Counted from the stretch's first letter, positions 1 through 9,266 are shown. The stretch is 64,000 bases of DNA from Clostridium bornimense (GCF_000577895.1 NZ_HG917868.1:1302001-1366000); one strand, 5' to 3'. Notes: generated by a model not told the origin, from the sequence alone. Numbers and translations: made by a program.

Positions 1-77
1 AAATAATAAGATAATAAATGAGAAATAATAGATATTAAATATGAAGAAATATATTGAAAGTAATTATATATAAATGC

Positions 78-106
78 TTGTTTTGAATAAGAAATAATAA
101 TATAAT
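78..106 (+). promoter_or_regulatory. Sigma-A-type promoter for the glycine riboswitch / symporter transcript
   Basis: A -35 box TTGTTT (78-83) and a perfect -10 box TATAAT (101-106) are separated by 17 bp, just upstream of the riboswitch. The spacing and the -10 box are seen directly. The -35 box is weak, so a regulated or moderate promoter is likely. Confidence 0.55.
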
Positions 107-126
107 TTACAAGAAATAAAAAGTGT

Positions 127-305
127 TCGGATGAAGATTGCGGGAGAGGGTTAGTCCGCCGAAGATGAAAAAACTTTCAGGCATCGTTAAGATATGGACC
201 GTAATTGGACGAGCCCTTGGAGAGACTCATTGATAGAATGAGCACCGAAGGAGCAAGATAGATTAAACTATCGAAACTCTCAGGTAAAAGGACAGGGGAG
301 AGGAG
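127..305 (+). ncRNA. Tandem glycine riboswitch (two aptamers)
   Basis: Two consecutive glycine-aptamer signatures are visible. The first runs through GCGGGAGAGGG, CCGCCGAAGATG and CTTTCAGGCA and ends near the GGACCGT at 195-202. The second starts at CCCTTGGAGAGACTC and continues through CACCGAAGGAGCAAG, ACTCTCAGGTAAAAGGAC and AGGGGAGAGG. The cooperative two-aptamer form is typical of glycine sensing ahead of gcv operons or glycine/alanine:cation symporters, and a symporter follows here. No Rho-independent terminator is seen between the aptamers and the gene, which suggests translational control. Edges are approximate. Confidence 0.93.
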
Positions 306-330
306 TAAAAAAGAATATAATAAACTCCAA

Positions 331-354
331 TCTTCTCAAAAGATACGTTGAGGA
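331..354 (+). promoter_or_regulatory. Candidate Shine-Dalgarno-sequestering hairpin (riboswitch expression platform)
   Basis: TCTCAA (334-339) can pair with TTGAGG (348-353) across an eight-base loop. This would bury the GAGGAGG ribosome-binding site of the symporter. The pairing is seen in sequence; its use as the expression platform is inferred. Confidence 0.4.
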
Positions 355-363
355 GGAAAATTT

Positions 364-1743
364 ATGGAGATACTAACAGAAGTCTTTGAAAAAATTAACA
401 ATATAGTATGGGGGCCACCGTTACTCATACTATTAGTAGGAACAGGAGTATATTTGACTATAAGGTTAAATTTACTTCAGGTGTTCAAATTGCCATTAGC
501 ATTAAAATATGTTTTTGGAAAAGATGAAGAGAAAACAGATGATAAAGCCAAAGGAGATATATCTTCATTTGCAGCTTTATGTACAGCTTTATCTGCTACT
601 ATTGGTACCGGTAATATTGTAGGAGTAGCTACAGCAATACAATATGGAGGACCAGGAGCATTATTTTGGATGTGGATTGCAGCTTTTTTTGGAATGGCTA
701 CAAAATACGCAGAGGGAGTTTTAGCCATAAAGTATAGAGTAGTAGATAAAAATGGAGAAATGTCTGGTGGTCCTATGTATTATATAGAAAAAGGATTAGG
801 ACTAAAGTGGTTAGGAAAGATTTTTGCACTTTTTGGAATTGGTGTTGCATTTTTTGGGATTGGTACATTTGCACAGGTAAATGCTATATCCAATTCAACA
901 AAAATATTGTTTAATGTACCATTAGTAATAACAGCTACTATTATAACTATTCTTGTTGCAATTGTTATATTAGGTGGAGTAAAAAGGATATCTAAGGTAG
1001 CAGAAAGTGCTGTGCCATTTATGGCTATATTCTATATATTAGGAGTAATTCTTTTATTAATATGTAACATTAAAGAGATTCCACATGCCATATCGCTTAT
1101 AATAACTAGTGCATTTAATCCTAAGGCAGCTTTAGGTGGAGGTGCAGGAATAACAGTTGCTATTGCAATGCAAAGAGGTGTAGGAAGAGGAGTTTTTTCA
1201 AATGAAGCAGGTCTTGGAAGTGCACCAATTGCTGCAGCAGCTGCAAAGACGAATTCACCAGTAAAGCAAGGATTGATAACTATGACCGGTACCTTTTTTG
1301 ATACAATAATAATTTGTACAATGACTGGACTAGCATTAGTAGTTACAAATGTGTGGAGTAATGGTGCATTAGAAGGAGCAGAATTAACTACAGAAGCATT
1401 TATGATAGGAATACCGATATCATATATAGGAAAATATATTGTTAATATTGGATTAATTTTCTTTGCTTTCACAACTATTTTAGGATGGAATTATTATGGA
1501 GAAAGATGTACAGAATATATTTTTGGGATAAATGGAATTAAGCCATATAGATATATTTATATAGCATTAGTAGCGATAGGTGCATTTTTACCACTAAATT
1601 TAATATTTATAATGGCAGATATAGTAAATGGATTAATGGCTATACCAAATTTAATAGCGTTAATAGGCTTGAGTGGAGTAGTTGCTTATGAAACAAAGAA
1701 ATATTTTGAAGATATAAAGGAAGAGAAGGTTAATATAGAATAA
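364..1743 (+). CDS. agcS: Alanine/glycine:cation symporter, AGCS family
   Basis: A 459-residue integral membrane protein with about 10-11 hydrophobic helices, the usual AGCS length. It carries the family signature around residues 258-300: a GGGAGITVAIAMQRG stretch followed by GRGVFSNEAGLGSAPIAAA. AGCS proteins import alanine or glycine with Na+ (or H+). The tandem glycine riboswitch directly upstream argues that glycine is the relevant substrate here. Depending on switch polarity, glycine would turn import up (for catabolism) or down. The ATG has a strong GAGGAGG ribosome-binding site. The gene appears monocistronic and ends in a terminator. Substrate assignment rests on family and riboswitch context, not on residues. 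Confidence 0.93.
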   Translation: MEILTEVFEKINNIVWGPPLLILLVGTGVYLTIRLNLLQVFKLPLALKYVFGKDEEKTDDKAKGDISSFAALCTALSATIGTGNIVGVATAIQYGGPGALFWMWIAAFFGMATKYAEGVLAIKYRVVDKNGEMSGGPMYYIEKGLGLKWLGKIFALFGIGVAFFGIGTFAQVNAISNSTKILFNVPLVITATIITILVAIVILGGVKRISKVAESAVPFMAIFYILGVILLLICNIKEIPHAISLIITSAFNPKAALGGGAGITVAIAMQRGVGRGVFSNEAGLGSAPIAAAAAKTNSPVKQGLITMTGTFFDTIIICTMTGLALVVTNVWSNGALEGAELTTEAFMIGIPISYIGKYIVNIGLIFFAFTTILGWNYYGERCTEYIFGINGIKPYRYIYIALVAIGAFLPLNLIFIMADIVNGLMAIPNLIALIGLSGVVAYETKKYFEDIKEEKVNIE

Positions 1744-1749
1744 ATTAAG

Positions 1750-1793
1750 GCTATTGTAGAACATAGATTGTTGTTTTACAATAGCTCTTTTTA
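1750..1793 (+). terminator. Rho-independent terminator after the symporter
   Basis: GCTATTGTAGAAC pairs with GTTTTACAATAGC (one G-U pair) over a 10-base loop, followed by CTTTTTAT. It also lies just beyond the stop of the convergent deacetylase gene. Confidence 0.85.
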
Positions 1794-2648
1794 TTAATTT
1801 ATGAAAGTTTGAAAATTACTTTTAAAGGATTCTAAAGACATTGGAGATATCCTAACTCTTTTTAATGAAGTTAATCCTTGACTTATATTAGCCAAACCTG
1901 GTTCAGTTGTTACTGCTAATTTAATCCCTAAAGAAGATACAATATTTTTAGTAGATTCATCATATCTACCAACTGGATAGCAAATAAATTTACTATCTAT
2001 ATTTAAATTTTCTTTAAGAAAGTTTTGAGCATTTTTTATAGATGATATTTTAGCATCATCACTAATATTTTTTAGTTCTTGATGATTTGAAGTGTGGCTT
2101 TCGATTATCATTCCATTAGAATACATTTCTTTCAACATATCAATATTCATAAATCCAGGTTTTGTACCGATATAATCAGTGATAACAAAGAAATTGCCTA
2201 TTAGTCCATATTTCTGTAAAATTGGATATGCGTTAATATAATTATCATCATATCCATCATCAAAAGTAATTACTACAGGTTTTGCAGGAACATTACCAGT
2301 AGTTAATGAATAATACAATTCATCTAAAGATAATGAAGTAAAACCATTGTCGTGAAGCCAAGCCATTTCACTTTCAAATTCAGAAGGAGATACTAATAAT
2401 GTATTAGATGGATCTCTATCTGAAATTGAGTGATACATTAAAATAGGTATAAAAGTATCAGAAATAGGCTTAGATACATAATTCAAAGATTTTTTTAATT
2501 CAATCCTTGAAGATACTATATTATTAACATTCAAGTTATCATAAGATAATTTTGAATCTAAATTTGAATACTTTATATATGAAGTAGAAAGCAATATACA
2601 AAGTATTAATGAAATTACAGTTGAGATAATAAAAATATATTTTTTCAT
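1794..2648 (-). CDS. Membrane-anchored polysaccharide deacetylase (NodB domain)
   Basis: A 284-residue protein with an N-terminal signal-anchor helix (about residues 4-24) and an extracytoplasmic NodB/CE4 domain from about residue 68. Visible catalytic features are MYHSIS, the TFDDGY motif (D131 is the metal Asp) and SHTSNH (H185 and H189, the metal His pair). CE4 enzymes remove N-acetyl groups from peptidoglycan or other cell-surface polysaccharides in a metal-dependent way. It starts 13 bp after the upstream ABC-F gene on the same strand and has its own GGGGG ribosome-binding site, so the two are probably co-transcribed. The exact polysaccharide is unknown. Confidence 0.88.
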   Translation of the reverse strand: MKKYIFIISTVISLILCILLSTSYIKYSNLDSKLSYDNLNVNNIVSSRIELKKSLNYVSKPISDTFIPILMYHSISDRDPSNTLLVSPSEFESEMAWLHDNGFTSLSLDELYYSLTTGNVPAKPVVITFDDGYDDNYINAYPILQKYGLIGNFFVITDYIGTKPGFMNIDMLKEMYSNGMIIESHTSNHQELKNISDDAKISSIKNAQNFLKENLNIDSKFICYPVGRYDESTKNIVSSLGIKLAVTTEPGLANISQGLTSLKRVRISPMSLESFKSNFQTFIN

Positions 2649-2661
2649 AAAACCCCCAAAT

Positions 2662-4578
2662 TTATAAAGATAATTCTTCCCAACTAGAATATAAAGATTC
2701 TAATTTTTCTTCATTAAGTTTAATTTCATTATTTACTTCAATAGATTTTTCTGGGTTGCTGTAAATTTCTTCTAAGCATAATTGCTCGTTTAGGGTCTTT
2801 AAAATATCTTCAACATTAGATATTTCTTCTTCAATCTTTTTTAATGTTTTCTTTTTTTCTCGCTGAGCTCTTTCTTCTTCACGTTTCTTTTTCTTTTCAG
2901 CTATTATTTTTGTTTTAGTTTTTCCATCAAAAGTATCTTCTAGTTCAAATCTCGTTGGATTTGTTTTCTTTTCTATATAGTATGAATAATTCCCCAGATA
3001 TTCTTTCATTTGAAATTCTTCTAATTCATAAATTCTATCAACGACTTTATTTAAGAAATATCTGTCATGAGAAATTACCAATATAGTGCCATCATATCCT
3101 AAAATGGCATCTTCTAGAGCTTCTCTAGAAGGAATATCTAAGTGATTAGTAGGCTCATCTAATAATAAAAAATTGCTTTGAGATAGCATAAGTTTTAATA
3201 GATTAATTCTACATTTTTCTCCTCCACTAAGATATTTTATCTCTTTAAAAACATCATCGCCTCTAAATAAAAATGCAGCTAGGGCACTACGAATTTCTGT
3301 AGTAGTAAGTTCAGGAAAATCATCCCAAACCTCATCAATAATAGTCTTATCTAAGCATAAGTTCTTTTGCTCTTGATCATAATATCCAATATTAACATTT
3401 TTACCTAATACAGCAATTCCAGAGTCTTTAGGTATTACACCTCTTATTATGTTAAATAGGGTAGTTTTACCACGACCATTTTCACCGATAATTGCAGTTT
3501 TATATCCTTTTTTTATCTCAAAACTGATATTAGAAAATAAATTTTTAGTTTCAAATTTCTTACTAAGATTTTCAACATGAAGAACATCGTTACCACTTTT
3601 AACAGAGGTTAAGAAAGTAATTCTAGCAGAAGGTCCTTCTTTAACAGGTGCCTTTATACGTTCAATTTTATCTAAAGATTTTTGTCTACTTTCTGCAGCT
3701 TTAATAGATTTTTCCCTATTAAAAGATCTATATTTTTTAATAATTTCTTCTTGCCTTTTTATTTCTTCTTGTTGAAGATTATACGCCTTTAAATCAGCTT
3801 CATATGCTTTTTTCTTTTCTTCTAAAGAGTTTGTATAATTTCCATTATATATTCTACAGGTACCATTGAATACTTCCATAGTTTTATTTGTTATAGCATC
3901 TAAGAAATATCTATCATGAGAAATTATAATAAGAGTACCTTTATAATCTTTTAAATAATTTTCAAGCCAATTAATAGCATCTAAATCTAAATGATTTGTA
4001 GGTTCATCTAAAAGAAGGATATCTGGATTTGTTAATAATAATTTACAAAGAGCTACACGAGTTTTTTGTCCTCCACTTAATATAGATATATTTTTATTAA
4101 AATCAGCTTCATTAAAGCCAAGCCCTTTAAGTACTTTTGATATATCACCTTTATAAGTATATCCACCTTTTATTGAATATAGTTCAGTAAGTGTGGTAAA
4201 TTTGCTAATAAGTTTATCATGATAATCTGAATTACTTTCATCATAAGGTTCTTTTAATTTTTCTTCCAAATCAAGTAGTTGCTTTTCTATTGATAGCAAT
4301 TCATCGAAGACAGAAAGCAATTCACTGTAAATAGTATTATCACTATGTAACGAGAGATGTTGAGATAGATATCCCACTTTTTTATTTTTATCTATAAAAC
4401 ATTCACCGGAATCATAGGACAATTCACCAGAGATTATTTTAAACAAAGTAGATTTACCAGCACCATTGGCACCTATTAATCCTAATTTTTCCCCTTCATT
4501 TAAGGAAAAAGTTATATTTTCTAGTATTACATTTATTCCATAGCTTTTATGGATGTCTTTACAACTAATGACAAACAA
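2662..4578 (-). CDS. ABC-F family ATPase (Uup/YdiF-like ribosome-associated)
   Basis: About 638 residues with two ABC ATPase domains and no membrane segments, the ABC-F plan. Domain 1 has Walker A GANGAGKST, signature LSGGQK and Walker B LLLDEPTNHLD. Domain 2 has GENGRGKTT, LSGGEK and LLLDEPTNHLD. A charged inter-domain linker and a C-terminal coiled coil (about the last 70 residues) complete the architecture. ABC-F proteins act at the ribosomal E site as translation factors, and some confer antibiotic resistance. Length and C-terminal coiled coil fit the housekeeping Uup/YdiF branch better than the resistance branches. I place the start at TTG 4578, six bases after AGAGGTG; the in-frame GTG at 4587 lies inside that ribosome-binding site. 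Confidence 0.9.
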   Translation of the reverse strand: MFVISCKDIHKSYGINVILENITFSLNEGEKLGLIGANGAGKSTLFKIISGELSYDSGECFIDKNKKVGYLSQHLSLHSDNTIYSELLSVFDELLSIEKQLLDLEEKLKEPYDESNSDYHDKLISKFTTLTELYSIKGGYTYKGDISKVLKGLGFNEADFNKNISILSGGQKTRVALCKLLLTNPDILLLDEPTNHLDLDAINWLENYLKDYKGTLIIISHDRYFLDAITNKTMEVFNGTCRIYNGNYTNSLEEKKKAYEADLKAYNLQQEEIKRQEEIIKKYRSFNREKSIKAAESRQKSLDKIERIKAPVKEGPSARITFLTSVKSGNDVLHVENLSKKFETKNLFSNISFEIKKGYKTAIIGENGRGKTTLFNIIRGVIPKDSGIAVLGKNVNIGYYDQEQKNLCLDKTIIDEVWDDFPELTTTEIRSALAAFLFRGDDVFKEIKYLSGGEKCRINLLKLMLSQSNFLLLDEPTNHLDIPSREALEDAILGYDGTILVISHDRYFLNKVVDRIYELEEFQMKEYLGNYSYYIEKKTNPTRFELEDTFDGKTKTKIIAEKKKKREEERAQREKKKTLKKIEEEISNVEDILKTLNEQLCLEEIYSNPEKSIEVNNEIKLNEEKLESLYSSWEELSL

Positions 4579-4741
4579 AATAATCACCTCTAAGATATTG
4601 TACTATTATAAAGAGTTTTTTTGTAGATGTTTTTAAATTATAGTATAAATTTATATTTTAAAATTGTATAATTAAAAGATGTAGATAATTATTTAACAAT
4701 CTAGTGATTTATATAAGTCATTTAATATAGGGAGTGAAAAC

Positions 4742-5368
4742 ATGGATAAAAAAAAGATTTCTATGGCAGTAGTGAGGAGATTGCCAAAATATCAAAGATA
4801 TTTAAAAGAATTGATGGTGAATGATGTTGATAGAATCTCTTCTAAGGAGCTTTCGGAAAAAATTGGTTTTACTGCATCGCAGATAAGACAAGATTTAAAC
4901 TGTTTTGGAGATTTTGGTCAACAAGGATATGGATATAATGTAAAGGATCTATATAATAAAATATGTGAAATTTTAGGATTAAATAGAGAATATAGCACTA
5001 TAATTATCGGAGCTGGTAATATTGGTCAGGCTGTGGCCAATTATATGAATTTTGATAAATTAGGATTTAAGTTAACGGGGATTTTTGATATTAATCCTAA
5101 ATTAATCGGGCTAAAAATTAGAGATATAGAAATAATGGATACTGATTATTTAGATAAATTTTTAAAAGAATCAAAAGTGGATATAGCAATTTTATGTGTA
5201 CCTAAAAATAGTGCTCAGAGAATTACTAATGTATTAATCGATGGTGGAGTTCAAGGTTTATGGAATTTCGCTCCTGTAGATTTAGTGGTTCCTGAAAACA
5301 TAATTGTAGAAAATGTACATTTAAGTGAAAGTTTATTAACAATATCTTATCTTATGAACAGGAGATAA
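4742..5368 (+). CDS. rex: Redox-sensing transcriptional repressor Rex
   Basis: A 208-residue protein with the two-domain Rex layout. A winged helix covers about residues 1-80 (VVRRLPKYQRYL, with recognition region TASQIRQDLNCFG). A Rossmann NAD(H) domain begins with GAGNIGQA at residues 90-97. Rex binds DNA when NADH/NAD+ is low and lets go when NADH builds up. It derepresses fermentation genes in clostridia. The gene lies immediately upstream of the butyryl-CoA operon, whose leader carries a Rex-type operator at 5457-5474. A half-site-like TTAACAA in its own upstream region (near 4693) hints at, but does not prove, autoregulation. Confidence 0.96.
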   Translation: MDKKKISMAVVRRLPKYQRYLKELMVNDVDRISSKELSEKIGFTASQIRQDLNCFGDFGQQGYGYNVKDLYNKICEILGLNREYSTIIIGAGNIGQAVANYMNFDKLGFKLTGIFDINPKLIGLKIRDIEIMDTDYLDKFLKESKVDIAILCVPKNSAQRITNVLIDGGVQGLWNFAPVDLVVPENIIVENVHLSESLLTISYLMNRR

Positions 5369-5376
5369 AAATTGTA

Positions 5377-5405
5377 TTGAAATCTATATCATTGGAAGAT
5401 ATAAT
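5377..5405 (+). promoter_or_regulatory. Strong promoter of the butyryl-CoA operon
   Basis: -35 TTGAAA (5377-5382) and -10 TATAAT (5400-5405) have an ideal 17-bp spacer. It begins nine bases after the rex stop codon, so the butyryl-CoA operon has its own start independent of rex read-through. Confidence 0.75.
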
Positions 5406-5456
5406 ATAATATGTAAGTATTATATATACTTTGGGGGTAAATTTTTTTAATTATAT

Positions 5457-5474
5457 TTGTTATTTGTTTAACAA
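5457..5474 (+). promoter_or_regulatory. Rex operator
   Basis: TTGTTATTTGTTTAACAA matches the 18-bp Rex consensus TTGTTAANNNNTTAACAA except at one position next to the spacer. It lies between the promoter and the crt ribosome-binding site, roughly 45-60 bases downstream of the predicted start of transcription. This arrangement suggests a roadblock, or an additional start nearer the site. Confidence 0.8.
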
Positions 5475-5496
5475 ATTTTAAGTAGGAGGATTAGTC

Positions 5497-6282
5497 ATGG
5501 AGTTAAAGAATGTAATCCTTGAGAAAGAGGATAATATTGCTGTTGTAACTATCAATAGACCTAAGGCATTAAATGCATTAAATAGTGAAACATTAAAAGA
5601 ATTAGACTTAGTGTTTACAACTATAGAAAATGATGATGATGTTTTAGCCGTTGTTTTAACAGGAGCAGGTGAAAAAGCATTTGTTGCTGGAGCAGACATA
5701 TCTGAGATGAAAGATATGACAGTTCTTCAAGGAAGAAATTTTGGGAAACTTGGGAATAATGTATTTAGAAAAATCGAAACATTATCAAAACCTGTTATTG
5801 CAGCAGTAAATGGTTTTGCGTTAGGCGGTGGTTGTGAACTTTCAATGGCATGTGATATAAGAATCGCATCAAATAAAGCTAAATTTGGGCAACCAGAAGT
5901 TGGGTTAGGTATTACACCAGGATTTGGTGGAACTCAAAGATTATCTAGATTAGTTGGTATGGGGATGGCTAAAGAGCTAGTATATACTGCAAAAGTAATA
6001 AAAGCAGATGAAGCATTAAGAATAGGTCTTGTAAATTCTATTCATGAGCCAGAAGAATTACTTAATAATGCAAAAGCTTTAGCTAAGACAATAGCTAGTA
6101 ATGCACCAATAGCGGTTAAGTTATGTAAAGAAGCTATTAATAGAGGTATGCAAGTAGATATAGATACAGCATTAGCTTTTGAATCAGAAGCATTTGGTGA
6201 ATGTTTCTCAACAGAAGATCAAACTGATGCAATGACAGCATTTGTAGAAAAAAGAAAATTAGATAGATTTAAAAATAAATAA
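5497..6282 (+). CDS. crt: 3-hydroxybutyryl-CoA dehydratase (crotonase)
   Basis: A 261-residue enoyl-CoA hydratase/isomerase fold with all core motifs: oxyanion-hole segments AGADISEM (about 64-71) and FALGGGCE (107-114), and catalytic Glu114 and Glu134. It dehydrates (S)-3-hydroxybutyryl-CoA to crotonyl-CoA in the butyrate pathway. It is the first gene of crt-bcd-etfB-etfA-hbd and has an AGGAGG ribosome-binding site. Substrate assignment comes from the operon context, since the fold alone would also fit other enoyl-CoA hydratases. Confidence 0.96.
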   Translation: MELKNVILEKEDNIAVVTINRPKALNALNSETLKELDLVFTTIENDDDVLAVVLTGAGEKAFVAGADISEMKDMTVLQGRNFGKLGNNVFRKIETLSKPVIAAVNGFALGGGCELSMACDIRIASNKAKFGQPEVGLGITPGFGGTQRLSRLVGMGMAKELVYTAKVIKADEALRIGLVNSIHEPEELLNNAKALAKTIASNAPIAVKLCKEAINRGMQVDIDTALAFESEAFGECFSTEDQTDAMTAFVEKRKLDRFKNK

Positions 6283-6300
6283 TAGGGGGTAAGGGACAAT

Positions 6301-7440
6301 ATGGATTTCGCATTGACAAAGGAACAAAAGTTCATTCAAAAGATGGTAAGGGAATTTGCTGAAAATGAAGTAAAACCATTAGCAGCGGAAATAGATGAAA
6401 CAGAAAGATTCCCTATGGAAACTGTAGAAAAAATGGCTAAATTAAATATGATGGGAATTCCGTTTGCTACAGATTATGAAGGAGCAGGTGGAGATACATT
6501 ATCTTATATTATAGCTGTTGAAGAATTATCAAAAGTATGTGGTACAACAGGGGTTATTTTGTCAGCTCATACTTCATTATGTGCATCATTAATCAATCAA
6601 CACGGAAATAAAGATCAAAAAGCTAAGTACTTACCAGATTTAGCTTCCGGAAGAAAAATTGGTGCTTTTGGATTAACAGAGCCAAATGCTGGAACTGATG
6701 CGGCAGGTCAACAAACTACAGCTGTATTAGAAGGAGATCATTATGTTTTAAATGGATCAAAAATATTTATAACAAATGGTGGAGTTGCTGATACTTTTGT
6801 TGTATTTGCTATGACTGATAAGAGCAAAGGAACTAAGGGAATATCTGCATTTATAATAGAAAAAGGATTCAAAGGTTTTTCTATAGGAAAAGTTGAAAAT
6901 AAATTAGGTATAAGAGCATCATCAACTACTGAACTTATTTTTGAAGATTGTATAGTTCCAAAGGAAAATTTAGTTGGACAAGAAGGTAAGGGATTTGGAA
7001 TAGCAATGAAGACTCTTGATGGAGGAAGAATTGGTATTGCTGCTCAAGCTTTAGGAATTGCAGAAGGAGCATTTAATGAAGCAAAGGCTTATATGAAGGA
7101 AAGAAAGCAATTTGGTAGGAGCTTAGATAAATTCCAAGGATTACAATGGATGATGGCTGATATGGATGTAGCTATTGAATCAGCTAGACATTTAGTATAC
7201 TTAGCAGCATGGAAAAAAGACCAAGGACTTCCATATACAGTTGATGCTGCAAGAGCTAAGCTTTTAGCTGCAAATGTAGCTATGGATGTAACAACAAAAG
7301 CTGTTCAAATGTTTGGTGGATATGGATATACAAAAGAGTATCCAGTTGAAAGAATGATGAGAGATGCTAAGATAACTGAAATTTATGAAGGTACTTCTCA
7401 AGTACAACAAATGGTTATCGCTGGAAGCATTTTTAGATAA
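6301..7440 (+). CDS. bcd: Butyryl-CoA dehydrogenase
   Basis: A 379-residue acyl-CoA dehydrogenase, the normal short-chain length. It has the N-terminal helical domain, the FGLTEPNAGTD flavin-contact segment, and the C-terminal EIYEGTSQVQQ motif carrying catalytic Glu363. With EtfAB it reduces crotonyl-CoA to butyryl-CoA. In clostridia this complex bifurcates electrons from NADH to crotonyl-CoA and ferredoxin. It lies 18 bp after crt and 15 bp before etfB, within one transcript. Confidence 0.97.
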   Translation: MDFALTKEQKFIQKMVREFAENEVKPLAAEIDETERFPMETVEKMAKLNMMGIPFATDYEGAGGDTLSYIIAVEELSKVCGTTGVILSAHTSLCASLINQHGNKDQKAKYLPDLASGRKIGAFGLTEPNAGTDAAGQQTTAVLEGDHYVLNGSKIFITNGGVADTFVVFAMTDKSKGTKGISAFIIEKGFKGFSIGKVENKLGIRASSTTELIFEDCIVPKENLVGQEGKGFGIAMKTLDGGRIGIAAQALGIAEGAFNEAKAYMKERKQFGRSLDKFQGLQWMMADMDVAIESARHLVYLAAWKKDQGLPYTVDAARAKLLAANVAMDVTTKAVQMFGGYGYTKEYPVERMMRDAKITEIYEGTSQVQQMVIAGSIFR

Positions 7441-7455
7441 TGAGGGGGTATATAA

Positions 7456-8235
7456 ATGAAGATAGTAGTTTGCATAAAGCAAGTTCCAGATACAACAGCT
7501 GTTAAAATAGACCCAGTTAAGGGAACATTAATTAGAGATGGTGTTGCATCAATAATGAACCCAGAAGATAAACATGCTTTAGAAGAAGCATTAGCATTAA
7601 AAGATAGCTTAGGCGCTCATGTTACTGTTATTACTATGGGATTACCACAAGCAGAAGAAATATTAAGAGAAGCAATGGCTATGGGAGCAGATGAAGCTAT
7701 TTTACTTACTGATAGAGTACTTGGCGGTGCAGATACTCTTGCTACATCAAGTGCACTTGCAGGAGCTTTAAGAAAGCTTGAATATGATATCATATTCTGT
7801 GGAAGACAAGCTATTGATGGAGATACAGCTCAAGTTGGACCTGAAATTGCAGAACACTTAGGAATTCCTCAAATAACATATGTTCAAGATGTTAAGGTGA
7901 AAGGAGATAAATTAATAGTAAATAGAGCTTTAGAAGATGGTTATGAAATTATCGAAGTAAAAACTCCAGTGCTATTAACTGCAATAAAAGAATTAAATGA
8001 GCCAAGATATATGAATGCAAAGTTAATATTTGAAACATTTGGCAAGGAAGTTAAGGTATGGAGTGCCGATGATATAGATGTAGATAAGGCTTCATTAGGA
8101 TTAAAGGGTTCTCCTACAAAAGTTAAGAAGAGTTCTACTAAGGAAGTTAAAGGTGCTGGAGAGATTAAAAATTTACCAGCAAAAGAAGCTGCAGCATATG
8201 CAGTAGAAAAATTAGTAGAGAAACATTACATCTAA
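7456..8235 (+). CDS. etfB: Electron transfer flavoprotein beta subunit
   Basis: A 259-residue ETF small subunit starting MKIVVCIKQVPDT, a typical beta-subunit N-terminus, with the GRQAIDGDTAQVGPEIAEHLG segment in mid-protein and a conserved IKELNEPRYMN loop. It carries the bifurcating FAD at the EtfA-EtfB interface in the clostridial Bcd-Etf complex. Its place between bcd and etfA supports that assignment over a respiratory ETF. Confidence 0.96.
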   Translation: MKIVVCIKQVPDTTAVKIDPVKGTLIRDGVASIMNPEDKHALEEALALKDSLGAHVTVITMGLPQAEEILREAMAMGADEAILLTDRVLGGADTLATSSALAGALRKLEYDIIFCGRQAIDGDTAQVGPEIAEHLGIPQITYVQDVKVKGDKLIVNRALEDGYEIIEVKTPVLLTAIKELNEPRYMNAKLIFETFGKEVKVWSADDIDVDKASLGLKGSPTKVKKSSTKEVKGAGEIKNLPAKEAAAYAVEKLVEKHYI

Positions 8236-8252
8236 ATTATGGGAGGTATTGA

Positions 8253-9266
8253 ATGATGAATATAGCAGATTATAAGGGTGGCGTTTGGGTATTTGCTGAA
8301 CAAAGAGACGGCGTACTTCAAAAAGTATCATTAGAGCTTGTTGGAAAAGGTACAGAAATTGCAAAAAAATTAGACACTAAAGTAGTAGCAGTATTACTTG
8401 GTGAAAATATAAAATCGCTTGCAGATGAATTAGTAGCACATGGTGCTGACGAAGTTTTAGTTTGTGAAAGTCCATTATTAAAAGATTTTACAACAGATGG
8501 ATATACTAAAGTAATCTGTGATTTAGTAAATGAAAAGAAACCAGAAGTATTTTTAGTTGGAGCTTCTTTCATAGGAAGAGACTTAGGACCAAGAATAGCT
8601 GGAAGATTAAAAACTGGATTAACTGCTGACTGTACAGGATTAGATATTGATGCTGAAGGTGGATATCTTTTAGCTACTAGACCTGCATTTGGTGGTAACT
8701 TAATTGCTACAATCGTTTGTGAAAATCACAGGCCACAAATGGCTACAGTAAGACCAGGAGTTTTTGATAAGCTTCCTGAAAGTGATAGAAAAGGTGAGAT
8801 TGTAGATGTAGAAGTTGCTTTAACAGAAAGTGATATAAGAACTAAGGTTATAGAAAAAGTTAAAGTTGAAAGGAATGTTGCTGATATCTCTGAAGCTAAC
8901 TTTATAGTTGCTGGTGGAAGAGGAATAGGTTCAGCTGAAGGATTTGAACTTTTAAAAGAATTGGCAGATGTTTTAGGTGGAGAAATTGCTGGTTCAAGAG
9001 CTGCGATAGAAAAAGGCTGGATTGATAAAGAACTTCAAGTTGGACAAACTGGTAAAACTGTTAAACCAACAATTTATATTGCAGTTGGAATATCTGGAGC
9101 TATTCAACATACAAGTGGTATGGCTGATTCAGAATATATAATTGCTATTAATAAAGATGAATCAGCACCTATAATGAAATTAGCTGATCTTGCTTTAGTA
9201 GGTGATTATAAGAATGTTGTTAAAGAACTTATTGAGCAAGTAAAAGCTAAAAAAATGGAAGATTAG
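8253..9266 (+). CDS. etfA: Electron transfer flavoprotein alpha subunit
   Basis: A 337-residue ETF large subunit. The C-terminal FAD domain shows the classic run GQTGKTVKPTIYIAVGISG followed by IQHTSGM near residues 267-292. It pairs with EtfB and Bcd for flavin-based bifurcation from NADH. Two adjacent ATGs (8253, 8256) follow GGGAGG; the first is used here. A strong hairpin separates it from hbd. Confidence 0.96.
   Translation: MMNIADYKGGVWVFAEQRDGVLQKVSLELVGKGTEIAKKLDTKVVAVLLGENIKSLADELVAHGADEVLVCESPLLKDFTTDGYTKVICDLVNEKKPEVFLVGASFIGRDLGPRIAGRLKTGLTADCTGLDIDAEGGYLLATRPAFGGNLIATIVCENHRPQMATVRPGVFDKLPESDRKGEIVDVEVALTESDIRTKVIEKVKVERNVADISEANFIVAGGRGIGSAEGFELLKELADVLGGEIAGSRAAIEKGWIDKELQVGQTGKTVKPTIYIAVGISGAIQHTSGMADSEYIIAINKDESAPIMKLADLALVGDYKNVVKELIEQVKAKKMED

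Noticed and set aside
1032-1472. Long minus-strand reading frame inside the symporter gene
   Set aside because: Antisense to a well-conserved transporter, with no ribosome-binding site; shadow of biased codon use. The same applies to the minus-strand frames at 9410-9946, 13592-13978 and other conserved genes.
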